Below, one piece after another: positions 17,387-25,862 of a DNA stretch of 64,000 nt. The DNA is taken from positions 62,001 to 126,000 of the forward strand of contig CAMCZZ010000005.1 in NCBI GenBank assembly GCA_945888375.1. The letters are read 5' to 3'. Source of the DNA: Akkermansia muciniphila. GTDB taxonomy: Bacteria; Verrucomicrobiota; Verrucomicrobiia; Opitutales; Opitutaceae. Both the position numbers and the translations under genes were made by a program. Below the pieces are notes generated by a model. That model did no database searches. It had not been told where the DNA came from and saw nothing but the letters and a program-made list of their open reading frames with translations. Within the stretch, counting starts at the first letter, position 1. Every line of letters starts with the position of its first letter.

Positions 17387-18874
17387 TCAGAGGCGTTCGG
17401 CGATGGCGACGGCTTTGAACAAGGCGGAGCCTTTGTTGACCGTCTCCTGAAATTCGCTCTCGGGCACGCTGTCGGCCACGACGCCGGCGCCGGTCTGGAT
17501 GTGGATGCGGCCGTCCTTCAGCAGGGCGGTGCGCAGCATGATGCAGGTATCGCTGTTGCCGTCGTAGCCGAAGTAGCCGAGGGCGCCGGCGTAGAAGCCG
17601 CGTTGGACGGGCTCGGTGGCGGCGATGATCTGCATGGCGCGGATCTTAGGCGCGCCGCTGACGGTGCCGGCGGGGAAGGTGGCGCGCATCAGGTCAAAGG
17701 CGGTTTTATCCGGCGCGATGCGGCCCTCGACCTGCGACACGATGTGCATGACGTGCGAATAGCGTTCGATCACGAAGCTCTCGGGCACGGTGACGGAGCC
17801 GAACTGGCAGACGCGGCCGATGTCGTTGCGGGCGAGGTCCACCAGCATGAGGTGTTCCGCGCGTTCCTTGGCGTCGGCGAGCAGGTCTTTTTCGAGGGCA
17901 AGGTCCTCGGCCCCGGTCGCGCCGCGTTTGCGGGTGCCGGCGATGGGACGGATCTCGACCAGGCCGTCGGTCAGGCGCACATGGACCTCCGGCGAGGCCC
18001 CGACGATGGCGAAGTCGCCGGCGTCGAGGATGAACATGTAAGGCGACGGGTTGACGGTGCGCAGGGCGCGGTAGAGCTCCAGCGGGGTGCGATCAAAATC
18101 CTTCGAGAAGCGCTGGGAGGGGACGAATTGGATGATGTCGCCGGAGCGGATGAATTCCTGGCCGGCGGTCACGGCGTGTTCGAAGGCCGACTGGGTGAAA
18201 TTTCCGCGCGGGGTGGGCACGAAGCCTGGGTCGATGAGTGCGGCGGGCGCGAGGGTGCTGGGCTGGGCGATGAGGGCGTGCAGGGCCTCGAGCTCGGCGA
18301 CGGCGCGGGCGTGGGCGGCGGCGGGGTCCTCGCCGGCGGCGATGCGGGCGTTGACGCAGAGGCGCAGGGTTTGTTTGGCGCGATCAAAGATCAGCAGCGA
18401 ATCCGACAGCATGAAGTAGAGTAGGGGCGTGCCGAGCTCGTCTTTGCCGGGGGCGGGGATGCTGGGTTCGATACGGGTGGCGTATTCATAGGCGATGAAG
18501 CCCACCGCGCCGCCGGTGAAGCGCGGCAGGCCGGGGAGTTTCACCGGCTGGTGGCCGGCGAGCTCGGCCTCGATCAGGGTGAGCGGATCGGGCGGGGTGG
18601 GGACGGTGCGGTCGGGCTGGCCGGGCTCGCGGATCAGCGTGGTGACCGGGCCGCAGGCGAGGGTCTTGCGCGGGCGGCAGCCAATGAAGGAGTAACGCGA
18701 GAGGGTGTCGCCGCCCTCGACCGATTCGAGCAGGTAGGAGGGCCCGTGGGCGCGGAGCTTGGCGTAGGCCGAGACGGGCGTCTCGAAGTCAGCCATCAGG
18801 TCGGCGTAGACCGGGATGAGGTTGCCCTGCGCGGCGAGGCGGGCGAAGTCGGCGGCGGAGGGGAGGATGGTCAT
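17387..18874 (-). CDS. trpE: Anthranilate synthase component I
   Basis: 495 aa; converts chorismate plus glutamine-derived ammonia to anthranilate, the first step of tryptophan synthesis. The ATG at 18874 gives the usual length; the track ORF reads on into glmS. LLES at 48-51 is the tryptophan feedback-binding motif. The chorismate-binding half shows PYMFILDAGDFAIVGASPE, IRPIAGTRKRG, LVDLARNDIGRV, GTVSGAPKIRAM and GYFGYDGNSD, all typical of TrpE. No trpG, trpD or trpC is adjacent, so the pathway genes are dispersed. It follows glmS on the same strand after 146 nt that contain a short repeat; an open frame there has no tandem Trp codons, so classical attenuation is not supported. Confidence 0.95.
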   Translation of the reverse strand: MTILPSAADFARLAAQGNLIPVYADLMADFETPVSAYAKLRAHGPSYLLESVEGGDTLSRYSFIGCRPRKTLACGPVTTLIREPGQPDRTVPTPPDPLTLIEAELAGHQPVKLPGLPRFTGGAVGFIAYEYATRIEPSIPAPGKDELGTPLLYFMLSDSLLIFDRAKQTLRLCVNARIAAGEDPAAAHARAVAELEALHALIAQPSTLAPAALIDPGFVPTPRGNFTQSAFEHAVTAGQEFIRSGDIIQFVPSQRFSKDFDRTPLELYRALRTVNPSPYMFILDAGDFAIVGASPEVHVRLTDGLVEIRPIAGTRKRGATGAEDLALEKDLLADAKERAEHLMLVDLARNDIGRVCQFGSVTVPESFVIERYSHVMHIVSQVEGRIAPDKTAFDLMRATFPAGTVSGAPKIRAMQIIAATEPVQRGFYAGALGYFGYDGNSDTCIMLRTALLKDGRIHIQTGAGVVADSVPESEFQETVNKGSALFKAVAIAERL

Positions 18875-18893
18875 GGGCGGAAAGAGGCCGAAG

Positions 18894-18991
18894 GTCTGAA
18901 GGTCTAAAGTCTGAAGGTCGAGTCCGGCGCAGCTGGGGCCGCGACCCTTTGGTGGGGCGCGAAATGCGGTGGTGACCTGTGACTTTCGGAC
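18894..18991. repeat. Short degenerate repeat between glmS and trpE
   Basis: GTCTGAAGGTCTAAAGTCTGAAGGTC (18894-18919) is built from GTCTGAAG/GTCTAAAG units, and GACCTGTGACTTTCGGAC (18974-18991) is its imperfect inverted partner. This makes a weak palindrome at a gene junction, similar in placement to the much better ones near sdhB, gpsA, araA and leuD. Confidence 0.45.
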
Positions 18992-19020
18992 ATGGGGCTT
19001 TTGACGGCTTGGTTGGCGGG

Positions 19021-20874
19021 TCACTCCACCGTGACCGATTTTGCGAGGTTGCGGGGTTTGTCCACGTCGCACTTGCGGGCCACGGCGATGTAATAGCTGA
19101 GGAGCTGGACCGGGATGGTAGCGAGGATGGGCAGGGCGGCTTCGTGGCAGTCGGGGATGGTGATGACCTCGTCGGCCAGGCCTTCGGGCAGCTCGACGCT
19201 GTCGGGGGCGATGGCGATGATCAGGCCCTTGCGCGCCTTGATCTCCTGCATCGAGGAAACGACCTTGTTGAACAGTTCCCCCTTCGGCACGAGGAACACG
19301 CTCGGGCATTCCTCGCTGATGAGGGCGATGGGGCCGTGCTTCATCTCGGCGGCCGGGTAGCCCTCGGCGTGGATGTAGGAGATTTCCTTCAGCTTCAGGG
19401 CGCCCTCCAGGGCGATGGGGAAGAGGGAGAGGCGGCCTAGGAAGAGGAAGTCGTTGAAACGCGCGTAACGCAGGGCGATCTCGCGAATGTGCGGGGCCTG
19501 TTCGAGGGCGCGGCGGGCGAGGTCGGGCACGCGGCGCAGGCCGGTCACGTATTCGACGCCGTCGGCGAAGGAGAGGTCGCGCATGCGGGCCACGTAAAGG
19601 GCAAACATGGCGGAGATGAGGAGTTGGCTGGTGAAGGCCTTGGTGGAGGCGACGCCGATCTCGGGGCCGGCGTGCTGGTAGATGCCGCCGTCGGCCTCGC
19701 GGGCGATGGTGGAGCCGACGACGTTGCAGATCGCCATGCACTTGTAGCCCTTGCGCTTGGCCTCGCGAAGGGCGGCAAGGGTGTCGATCGTCTCGCCCGA
19801 CTGCGAAACGACGAAGAACAGGGCGTTGCGGTCCAGCGGGGCGTTGCGGTAGCGGAACTCCGAGGCGTAATCGACCTCTACCGGGATGCGGGCGTAGCGC
19901 TCGATCAGGTGTTCGGCGACGAGGCAGGCGTGCCAGCCGGTGCCGCACGAGGTGAACACGAAACGATCGATCTGGCGGAAGTCGGCGGCGTTGAGGTTGA
20001 GGCCGCCGAAGTTGGCGGAGGAGCCGTCGGCGGAAAAGCGACCGCGCATGGCGTTTTCGAGTGCCTGGGGCTGCTCGAAAATCTCCTTCAGCATGAAGTG
20101 CGGGTAATCCCCGAGCTCGGCCTCGTCGACGGCCCAAGTGACCTTGTCGATGACCGGCGAGATATCGGCGAGGTCGAGGGTGTTGAGCGTGAAGCCGGCG
20201 GTGGAGATGTGGACGAGTTCGCCGTCCTTCAGGTAGACCACGTTTTGCGTGCGGGAAACCAGGGCGGAGACGTCGGAGGCGATGAGGTATTCCTGATCGC
20301 CTACGCCGAGGATGAGCGGCGAGCCCTTGCGGGCGGCGACGAGCTGCTCGGGGTGGGCGGGGGAGAGGACTGCGATGCCGTAGGTGCCTTCGACGTGCAG
20401 CAGGGTCTTCCGGACGGCGTTGAGGAAACGGGGGCCCTCGGGGGAATTTTCGGGCTCCTTGGCGAGGTGGTAGGCCATCAGGTTGGCCAGCACTTCGGTA
20501 TCGGTTTCCGAGGCGAAGGTGTAGCCCTTGGTGAGCAGGAACTTTTTGATCGCGACGTAGTTTTCGATCACGCCGTTGTGCACGAGGGCGATCTGGCCGT
20601 CGCTGGACAGGTGGGGGTGGGCGTTGGCGTCGGTCACGCCGCCGTGGGTGGCCCAGCGGGTGTGGGAGATGCCGGCGGTGCCGGAGAGTTTTTTCCCGGC
20701 GGCGAGTTTGGCCAGGGCGGCCACGCGGCCGACGGTTTTCACCACGGTCAGGCCGCCGTTTTGAAGCACGGCGAGCCCAGCGGAGTCATATCCGCGGTAT
20801 TCGAGGCGCTTCAGGCCTTCGATCATGATGGTGGCCGCGCGCTGGCGACCGACGTAACCTACGATTCCGCACAT
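19021..20874 (-). CDS. glmS: Glutamine-fructose-6-phosphate aminotransferase (isomerizing)
   Basis: 617 aa; makes glucosamine-6-phosphate from fructose-6-phosphate and glutamine, feeding peptidoglycan and LPS. Starts MCGIVGYVG, so Cys2 becomes the N-terminal nucleophile of the Ntn glutaminase domain; LKRLEYRGYDSAG follows. Two SIS domains follow, with SQSGETIDTLAALREAKR in the first and LEGALKLKEISYIHAEGYPA in the second, ending in the conserved AKSVTVE. It diverges from glgC with a 73-bp gap, too short for a glmS ribozyme leader. Confidence 0.97.
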   Translation of the reverse strand: MCGIVGYVGRQRAATIMIEGLKRLEYRGYDSAGLAVLQNGGLTVVKTVGRVAALAKLAAGKKLSGTAGISHTRWATHGGVTDANAHPHLSSDGQIALVHNGVIENYVAIKKFLLTKGYTFASETDTEVLANLMAYHLAKEPENSPEGPRFLNAVRKTLLHVEGTYGIAVLSPAHPEQLVAARKGSPLILGVGDQEYLIASDVSALVSRTQNVVYLKDGELVHISTAGFTLNTLDLADISPVIDKVTWAVDEAELGDYPHFMLKEIFEQPQALENAMRGRFSADGSSANFGGLNLNAADFRQIDRFVFTSCGTGWHACLVAEHLIERYARIPVEVDYASEFRYRNAPLDRNALFFVVSQSGETIDTLAALREAKRKGYKCMAICNVVGSTIAREADGGIYQHAGPEIGVASTKAFTSQLLISAMFALYVARMRDLSFADGVEYVTGLRRVPDLARRALEQAPHIREIALRYARFNDFLFLGRLSLFPIALEGALKLKEISYIHAEGYPAAEMKHGPIALISEECPSVFLVPKGELFNKVVSSMQEIKARKGLIIAIAPDSVELPEGLADEVITIPDCHEAALPILATIPVQLLSYYIAVARKCDVDKPRNLAKSVTVE

Positions 20875-20883
20875 GGTTTTTTT

Positions 20884-20938
20884 AAGGTTTTAGCTGGCGA
20901 ACCTACTCGCCGCCCGAGAAGCTCCGCAAGGTTTTAGC
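20884..20938. repeat. Exact 11-bp direct repeat in the glmS/glgC divergent region
   Basis: AAGGTTTTAGC occurs at 20884-20894 and again at 20928-20938, start to start 44 bp, which is close to four helical turns. It fills much of the only spacer between the two divergent genes and could be a paired regulator site or a duplicated promoter element. Confidence 0.5.
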
Positions 20939-20947
20939 CTCATAATC

Positions 20948-22234
20948 ATGACCTCTAAAAAGAATGTTCTGGCTGTAATCATGGGCGGCGGTCGCGGCAC
21001 GCGTCTGCATCCTCTTACCCAAGAGCGCTGCAAGCCGGCGGTGCCGCTCGCCGGCAAGTATCGCCTAGTCGATATCCCGATCAGCAACTGCATCAACAGT
21101 GCGATCAACCGCATCTTCCTGCTCACGCAGTTCCATACGGCTTCCTTGCACCGGCACATTCAAAATACGTTCCACTTTGATCCTTTTGGGGGCGGTTTTG
21201 TGGATATCCTCTCGGCGGAGCAGACGGAGAAAAGCACGGATTGGTATCAGGGCACGGCGGATGCGGTGCGACGTAATCTCCAGCATTTTCGCAACTTCCC
21301 GCACGACTTGGTGCTGATCCTGTCGGGTGACCAGCTCTACCGGATGGATTTTCAGAAGATAATCGATCAACACATCGCGACCGGAGCCGACGTCACCATC
21401 GCGGCGATACCTTTTCCTGTCTCCAAGGTGGAGGGTTTGGGTTTGATGCGGGTTAACGACGATCTCTCCATTTCTCAGTTTGTGGAGAAACCCAAGGACC
21501 CCAAGGTCATTGACAGTCTCACCCTGACCCCGGCGGTCGAGGCCCGCCTGGTGAACCGCACCGGGGAAAAGCACTGCCTGGCTTCGATGGGCATCTATGT
21601 TTTTAACCGCAAGGCCTTGGCGGATGCGCTGGACAATCAGATGACCGACTTTGGCAAGGAGGTCATCCCAGGGCTGCTGGGGTTTAAAAAGCTCTACGCC
21701 CACGTCTTCGAGGGCTACTGGGAGGATATTGGCACGGTGAAGGCATTTTTCGATGCCAACCTCGCGCTGGCGCAACCGCTGCCGCCGTTTAATTTTTTCG
21801 ATCCCGGTGCGCCTATTTACACGCAGGATCGTTATCTGCCGCCTTCTAAGGTGAATAAATGCCAGGTTGACTATGCCGTGTTCGGCGATGGCTCGATCAT
21901 CGAGGATTCAACCATTCTCCATTCCGTGCTCGGCATGCGCTCCTTCGTGCGAGCCGGGGCGGTCTTGAAGGACGTGGTCATGATGGGTGCCGATTTTTAC
22001 GAGAGCGATGACCAGTTGCAGGACAACGTGAAGCGCGGGCGGCCGCACTTGGGGGTCGGCCCCGGGACCCGGATTGAGCATGCGATCATCGATAAAAATG
22101 CCCGCATCGGCGCGGGTGTGAAACTGAGCGCTCATGGCAACGCCGACGGGACTTATCCGCATGGTATCATCATCCGCGACGGCGTGCTGGTGGTGCCGAA
22201 GGGCGTGGCGGTGCCGGACGGCTACGTGCTTTGA
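20948..22234 (+). CDS. glgC: Glucose-1-phosphate adenylyltransferase
   Basis: 428 aa; makes ADP-glucose from glucose-1-phosphate and ATP for glycogen synthesis. MGGGRGTRLHPLTQERCKPA (nucleotide loop and activator region), GKYRLVDIPISNCINSAINR and GDQLYRMD are diagnostic of the ADP-glucose pyrophosphorylase family. The C-terminal third has the left-handed beta-helix pattern (SIIEDSTILHSVLGMRS, IDKNARIGAGVKL). The length fits bacterial and plant-type homotetrameric enzymes. It diverges from glmS and is followed by a candidate hairpin terminator and tRNA-Leu. Confidence 0.95.
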   Translation: MTSKKNVLAVIMGGGRGTRLHPLTQERCKPAVPLAGKYRLVDIPISNCINSAINRIFLLTQFHTASLHRHIQNTFHFDPFGGGFVDILSAEQTEKSTDWYQGTADAVRRNLQHFRNFPHDLVLILSGDQLYRMDFQKIIDQHIATGADVTIAAIPFPVSKVEGLGLMRVNDDLSISQFVEKPKDPKVIDSLTLTPAVEARLVNRTGEKHCLASMGIYVFNRKALADALDNQMTDFGKEVIPGLLGFKKLYAHVFEGYWEDIGTVKAFFDANLALAQPLPPFNFFDPGAPIYTQDRYLPPSKVNKCQVDYAVFGDGSIIEDSTILHSVLGMRSFVRAGAVLKDVVMMGADFYESDDQLQDNVKRGRPHLGVGPGTRIEHAIIDKNARIGAGVKLSAHGNADGTYPHGIIIRDGVLVVPKGVAVPDGYVL

Positions 22235-22242
22235 GCTTTGGG

Positions 22243-22273
22243 GCGGGGCGGTGCTTTGCCGTCCCGCTAATTT
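22243..22273 (+). terminator. Candidate terminator after glgC
   Basis: GCGGGGCGG pairs with CCGTCCCGC over 9 bp (one G-U), loop TGCTTTG, then TAATTT. The stem is strong but the U-tract weak. It ends just before the 3-prime end of the minus-strand tRNA-Leu gene. Confidence 0.55.
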
Positions 22274-22279
22274 ACCGCG

Positions 22280-22365
22280 TGGTGCCCGAGGCGGGATTCG
22301 AACCCGCACGTCCTTACGGACAACAGATTTTAAGTCTGGAGCGTCTACCGTTCCGCCACTCGGGC
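22280..22365 (-). tRNA. tRNA-Leu (anticodon UAA)
   Basis: 86 nt including an encoded CCA. Acceptor GCCCGAG pairs with CTCGGGC, the D stem is GCG/CGC, anticodon loop CTTAAAA gives UAA, the long variable arm GTCC-GTAA-GGAC marks a class II tRNA, and the T arm is GCGGG-TTCGAAT-CCCGC. The outermost anticodon-stem pair (27:43) is a C-U mismatch, which is tolerable but notable. Confidence 0.96.
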
Positions 22366-22533
22366 CGAGGCACACCGGAGTCGAGAAAAGCGAACCTGGC
22401 CGCCGTAGCCACCCCAAATCTCAGAGACTTTTACCGGCGGGTGCGGCCGCTTCCGCGCGGCATCTCGTGTGACAAGAAGCTTGCGCCTCGTGGCCGGGGG
22501 CGCGTGCGTGGGGGGAGTTTATTTTGCCTTCCC

Positions 22534-23397
22534 ATGTCCGCCTTCGACCTTCCCCGTCTCGTAGCCCTGCTTCATGGTCCCGACCAACCCGGCCTCGTGG
22601 CCCGGGTGTCGGGTTGGATTTTTGAGCGTGGCGGTAATATTCTGCACGCCGACCAGCACCGGGATATGGAGGCCGGGGTGTTTTTTCAACGGGTCGAGTG
22701 GGAGCCCGGCCCTGCCGCCGACGGCATGGCGATGGCCGCCGAGTTTGAGGCCTTCGGTCGCAGCCTGGGTATGCAGACGCGGGTGGCGCGCAGCGAGGTG
22801 CGGCCGCGGGTGGCGCTCTTTGTTTCGAAGTTCGACCACTGTTTTCATGATCTCATCCTTCGCTGGCGCACGGGGGACTTTGCCGCGGACTTTGTGGCGG
22901 TCGTTTCCAACCACCCTGATCTGGAAGCGGCGGCGCGAGGCTACGGATTGCCCTATTATCACATCCCGGTGACTGCTGAAACCAAGGCCCAAGCCGAAGC
23001 CCGCCAAGTCGCGCTGCTGCACGAGCTGCGGGTGGACCTCGTGGTGATGGCGCGCTACATGCAAGTGTTGTCCGCGTGGTTTTTGGAGCACAGCCCGGCG
23101 CCGGTGATTAATATCCACCACTCCTTCCTGCCCGCCTTTGCGGGGGGGCGGCCCTACCATCAGGCCTACGAGCGGGGGGTGAAATTGATCGGCGCAACCG
23201 CCCACTATGCCACTGCGATTTTGGACGACGGCCCGATCATCCAGCAAGACGTGGCGAGGGTGACCCACCGCCATGATGTGGCGGATTTGGTGCGCATGGG
23301 CCGTGACCTTGAGCGTATGGTATTGGCCCAGGCAGTCCGCGTGCATCTGGAGAATCGGGTCTTGGTTTACGGTAAGCGCACTGTCGTGTTTGCCTGA
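22534..23397 (+). CDS. purU: Formyltetrahydrofolate deformylase
   Basis: 287 aa from ATG 22534; the track ORF starts upstream within the tRNA region. It hydrolyses 10-formyl-THF to formate and THF, balancing one-carbon pools. An N-terminal ACT domain (LLHGPDQPGLVARVSGWIFE) is followed by the formyltransferase fold with FVSKFDHCFHDLILRW, NIHHSFLPAFAGGRPYHQAY and ATAHYATAILDDGPIIQQD, which contain the catalytic Asn, His and Asp. The final TVVFA matches the family end. It stands alone between tRNA-Leu and a YfgM-like gene. Confidence 0.95.
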   Translation: MSAFDLPRLVALLHGPDQPGLVARVSGWIFERGGNILHADQHRDMEAGVFFQRVEWEPGPAADGMAMAAEFEAFGRSLGMQTRVARSEVRPRVALFVSKFDHCFHDLILRWRTGDFAADFVAVVSNHPDLEAAARGYGLPYYHIPVTAETKAQAEARQVALLHELRVDLVVMARYMQVLSAWFLEHSPAPVINIHHSFLPAFAGGRPYHQAYERGVKLIGATAHYATAILDDGPIIQQDVARVTHRHDVADLVRMGRDLERMVLAQAVRVHLENRVLVYGKRTVVFA

Positions 23398-23401
23398 TTG
23401 G

Positions 23402-23439
23402 TTTTAAGTTATTTATTATAAAGTAATTAAAACTTAAAA
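23402..23439 (+). terminator. AT-rich stem-loop after purU
   Basis: TTTTAAGTT and AACTTAAAA form a perfect 9-bp AT-only stem with a 20-nt AT-rich loop, starting a few bases after the purU stop. It stands out in GC-rich DNA. It may be a weak terminator or part of the next gene's promoter region. Confidence 0.35.
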
Positions 23440-23501
23440 AATCGCGGCTTTACCGGGAGGCGGCGGGGTGTTTTGTTCACGTTCCCCCCTTTTTCTTCCG
23501 C

Positions 23502-24260
23502 ATGGCCGCAAACGCTCCACAGTCCCCCGCCGGCGACGATCGCAACCTCGTTACCATCGACGAAAATTATCTCGCACCCACGCTGGAGGACCGGCTGCAG
23601 ATTTTTTGGTCGAAGCACTCCGGTAAGGTCTGGGCTCTTACGGGTCTCGTGACGGCGGTGCTCGTTGGTCGGTATGCCTTCGAGTCTTATGCCACCTATC
23701 GTGAGCGCCAGGTGCAGGCCGATTACGCCGCTGCCACCACGACCGCCCAGTTGCAGGCTTTCGTGCAGACGCACCCCTCCGCCATTCTTGCGGGTGTCGC
23801 CCAGCTGAGGCTGGCCGATGAAGCCTACTCCGCGGGTAACTATGTCGCCGCCCGCGAGGCTTACTCGGCGGCCGTGCCCTTGCTGGTGGATAATCCTCTC
23901 GCAGCTCGTGCCCGGTTGGGCGTTGCCTTTACGCCTCTCCAAACCGGCGACACGGCGGCGGCTAAAACCGCGCTGGAGGCTCTGGCGAATGATACCGCGC
24001 TGGCCCGCGCCTACCGTGCCGAGGCGGCTTATCATCTCGCCATCGTGGCGCGCGATACCGGCCAGACCGCTGACGCGACCCGCTGGATCGAGCTTGTAAC
24101 CACGGTCGAGCCGCAAGGCGCCTGGGCAAACCGCGCCAACCAGCTCCGTGAATCCCTTCCCGCGGTTTCCGAAGCTGCAGCCGCCTCGGGGAGCGCGATA
24201 CCGGCAGCCGCACCCGCTGGGGCCGAGTCGAGTTCAGTTACCTTTCCTGGAAAGCAATAA
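23502..24260 (+). CDS. YfgM-like membrane-anchored TPR protein
   Basis: 252 aa. Residues 1-45 are cytoplasmic; one membrane helix follows (GKVWALTGLVTAVLVGRYAF, about 46-66); the rest, on the far side, is alpha-helical with TPR-like units (AQLRLADEAYSAGNYVAAREAYSAA and similar). This architecture matches the YfgM/TPR_21 family, which in E. coli binds the SecYEG translocon and periplasmic chaperones. The C-terminal 30 residues are Ala/Ser/Pro-rich and probably disordered. The family call comes from architecture, not from diagnostic motifs. Confidence 0.6.
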   Translation: MAANAPQSPAGDDRNLVTIDENYLAPTLEDRLQIFWSKHSGKVWALTGLVTAVLVGRYAFESYATYRERQVQADYAAATTTAQLQAFVQTHPSAILAGVAQLRLADEAYSAGNYVAAREAYSAAVPLLVDNPLAARARLGVAFTPLQTGDTAAAKTALEALANDTALARAYRAEAAYHLAIVARDTGQTADATRWIELVTTVEPQGAWANRANQLRESLPAVSEAAAASGSAIPAAAPAGAESSSVTFPGKQ

Positions 24261-24310
24261 AAACGTTTTTCCAGTCCCTTTCTCCCACTGGTTCTGGGGG
24301 ACACCCGACG

Positions 24311-24345
24311 AGCCCGCCGCGGCCCCAAACGGCGGGTTTCGTTTT
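24311..24345 (+). terminator. Rho-independent terminator after the YfgM-like gene
   Basis: AGCCCGCCG and CGGCGGGTT pair over 9 bp (one G-U), with a 10-nt loop, then TTTCGTTTT. It lies about 50 nt after the stop. Confidence 0.72.
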
Positions 24346-24418
24346 GTCCAGATGTCTCGATGCTAGGCATTGACTTGCTCGCAAACCGGCCACTCCATGC
24401 TCTTCTTGCATGTGGTAT

Positions 24419-24495
24419 CGGGGTGTAGCTTAGCCTGGTAGAGCGCCTGGTTTGGGACCAGGAGGTCGTAGGTTCGAATCCTATCGCCCCGACCA
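24419..24495 (+). tRNA. tRNA-Pro (anticodon UGG)
   Basis: 77 nt with an encoded CCA. Acceptor CGGGGTG/CGCCCCG (one G-U), anticodon stem CCTGG/CCAGG with loop TTTGGGA giving UGG, T arm GTAGG-TTCGAAT-CCTAT. A TTGACT hexamer about 45 nt upstream could be a -35, but no good -10 follows at standard spacing. Confidence 0.97.
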
Positions 24496-24603
24496 ATGCT
24501 TGTTTAGTATCGCATCGGAGCACTTTTATTCACGGCGCGGGCCTAATCTCTGCTTGAATCCCCCGCGTTCACCGCCTACCCAATCTTTTTAAATTTTACA
24601 CAA

Positions 24604-25143
24604 ATGGACACGATTTCGCGCGAATCCTCCCCCAGCTACCTGCCAATCGCGGGTCTTATCGCCGGCTTGGTCGGCTTGCTTCTCGGGGCAATCGCCCTCG
24701 CCAATGCCTCCAAGGCCAACAAGGCTGCGTCCGGTGCCGTCGAGCAGGTGACCACGCTTTCCACCAAGGTGGACGGGGTGGAGGCTACGGCGACCGCCGC
24801 TAGTTCCGCTGCCGACCGCGCGGCGACCAATGTCGCCTCCCTGCAGCGCTCCACGCAGGATGCTTTCACCGCCGTCGCCGGCGAGATTGGCAAGGTCAAT
24901 GGCGAGCTCGCTAAGCTCCAAGAGGCCGCTTCCAAAGCCCCCGCTGCCAAGGCGGGCGGCGCCAAGTCCGCTGGTCCCGCCGTGGCTGGCCCCGATGAAT
25001 ACATCGTCGTCGGTGGCGATACCGGCGCCAAGATCGCCCGCGCCAAGGGTGTCGCCCTGGCCGACCTCGTTTCCGTCAATCCTGGCGTCAACTGGAACGG
25101 TCTCAAGGTTGGGCAGAAGGTGAAGCTCCCCGCCAAAAAGTAA
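24604..25143 (+). CDS. Membrane-anchored coiled-coil LysM protein
   Basis: 179 aa. A membrane segment (IAGLIAGLVGLLLGAIALANA, about 14-34) is followed by an Ala-rich coiled coil (about 35-112), an Ala/Gly/Pro linker, and a LysM domain at the C-terminus: DEYIVVGGDTGAKIARAKGV...LVSVNPGVNWNGLKVGQKVKLP. LysM binds N-acetylglucosamine polymers, so the protein probably links the inner membrane to peptidoglycan. No catalytic domain is present. A strong terminator follows. Confidence 0.82.
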   Translation: MDTISRESSPSYLPIAGLIAGLVGLLLGAIALANASKANKAASGAVEQVTTLSTKVDGVEATATAASSAADRAATNVASLQRSTQDAFTAVAGEIGKVNGELAKLQEAASKAPAAKAGGAKSAGPAVAGPDEYIVVGGDTGAKIARAKGVALADLVSVNPGVNWNGLKVGQKVKLPAKK

Positions 25144-25179
25144 TTTTGGTTTTCGGGTTTCCCTAAATCGCTCCCTTTC

Positions 25180-25210
25180 CCTCCCGCTTTTTCAGCGGGA
25201 GGTTTTTTTT
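25180..25210 (+). terminator. Strong intrinsic terminator after the LysM gene
   Basis: CCTCCCGC and GCGGGAGG form a perfect 8-bp stem with a 7-nt loop, followed by eight T residues. This is the clearest Rho-independent terminator in the window. The T-run touches the start region of the NUDIX gene. Confidence 0.93.
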
Positions 25211-25214
25211 GCCC

Positions 25215-25823
25215 GTGCCTGACGTTTTCCCATCCGTTTCCTCGACGGCCGGCGACGCCGCGCCCGCCCGCTGGCAGCGGGGCGGGGCGCGTAGCCTGGC
25301 CCGGACCCGGATCCTGGATTTGCAGGCGGTTGCGTTTACCCATCCGCGGCGCGCCGTGACGCGGGACTTCGTCGTGGTGAACGCGCCCGACTGGGTGAAC
25401 GTGCTGGCCCACACCGTCGATGACCGGCTCGTGCTGGTGAATCAGTTTCGCTACGGCATCGACGACTTCTCGCTCGAAATCCCCGGCGGAGTGGTCGAGC
25501 CGGGCGAGGACCCGGTCGCGGCCGGATTGCGCGAGCTGACCGAGGAAACCGGCTACGTCGGCGAACGGGCCCGCCTGCTCGCCCGCGTGCATCCGAACCC
25601 CGCTTTTATGAGCAACCGTTGCCACCTCGTGCTGGTGGAGAACTGCCGGCTCGCGGCGCCGCTAGCCTGGGATGCCGACGAAGAGATTGCGGTATCTGCC
25701 CTGCCGGTGGCGGAGGTTTTGGCGCGGGCGCGCGCCGGGGAGATCACGCACAGTCTGGTGCTGGACGCCTTGTTTTTTTTCGAGCCGATCTGGCGGGCAG
25801 GCGGCTCGTGTTCGGCCGTTTGA
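25215..25823 (+). CDS. NUDIX hydrolase (ADP-ribose pyrophosphatase-like)
   Basis: 202 aa if it starts at GTG 25215; a TTG at 25209 lies inside the terminator T-run, so the later start is preferred. The NUDIX box GGVVEPGEDPVAAGLRELTEETGYVG (about 95-120) has the full G-x5-E-x7-REL-x2-EE-x-GY pattern for Mg2+ and pyrophosphate. LVNQFRYGIDDFSLEIPGGV just before it is typical of the ADP-ribose/sugar-nucleotide pyrophosphatase group. The promoter must lie within or upstream of the terminator, or transcription reads through. The substrate is not certain. Confidence 0.85.
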   Translation: MPDVFPSVSSTAGDAAPARWQRGGARSLARTRILDLQAVAFTHPRRAVTRDFVVVNAPDWVNVLAHTVDDRLVLVNQFRYGIDDFSLEIPGGVVEPGEDPVAAGLRELTEETGYVGERARLLARVHPNPAFMSNRCHLVLVENCRLAAPLAWDADEEIAVSALPVAEVLARARAGEITHSLVLDALFFFEPIWRAGGSCSAV

Positions 25824-25862
25824 CTCGCCACACCGTTCGGTTTGCCTGCGTCTATCGCCTCC

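Noticed and set aside
18875-19020. Tryptophan attenuator leader before trpE
   Set aside because: The one small frame in the spacer, on the minus strand, has no tandem Trp codons and no terminator hairpin with a U-run precedes trpE.
18875-20137. Extension of trpE to 916 aa
   Set aside because: The added frame overlaps glmS, which is certain; its Arg/Pro/His-rich composition is that of a shadow frame.
19489-20937. 482-aa plus-strand ORF opposite glmS
   Set aside because: Antisense shadow of glmS.
20875-20947. glmS ribozyme
   Set aside because: Only 73 bp lie between the divergent glmS and glgC starts, too short for the ribozyme plus a promoter, and no matching core was seen.
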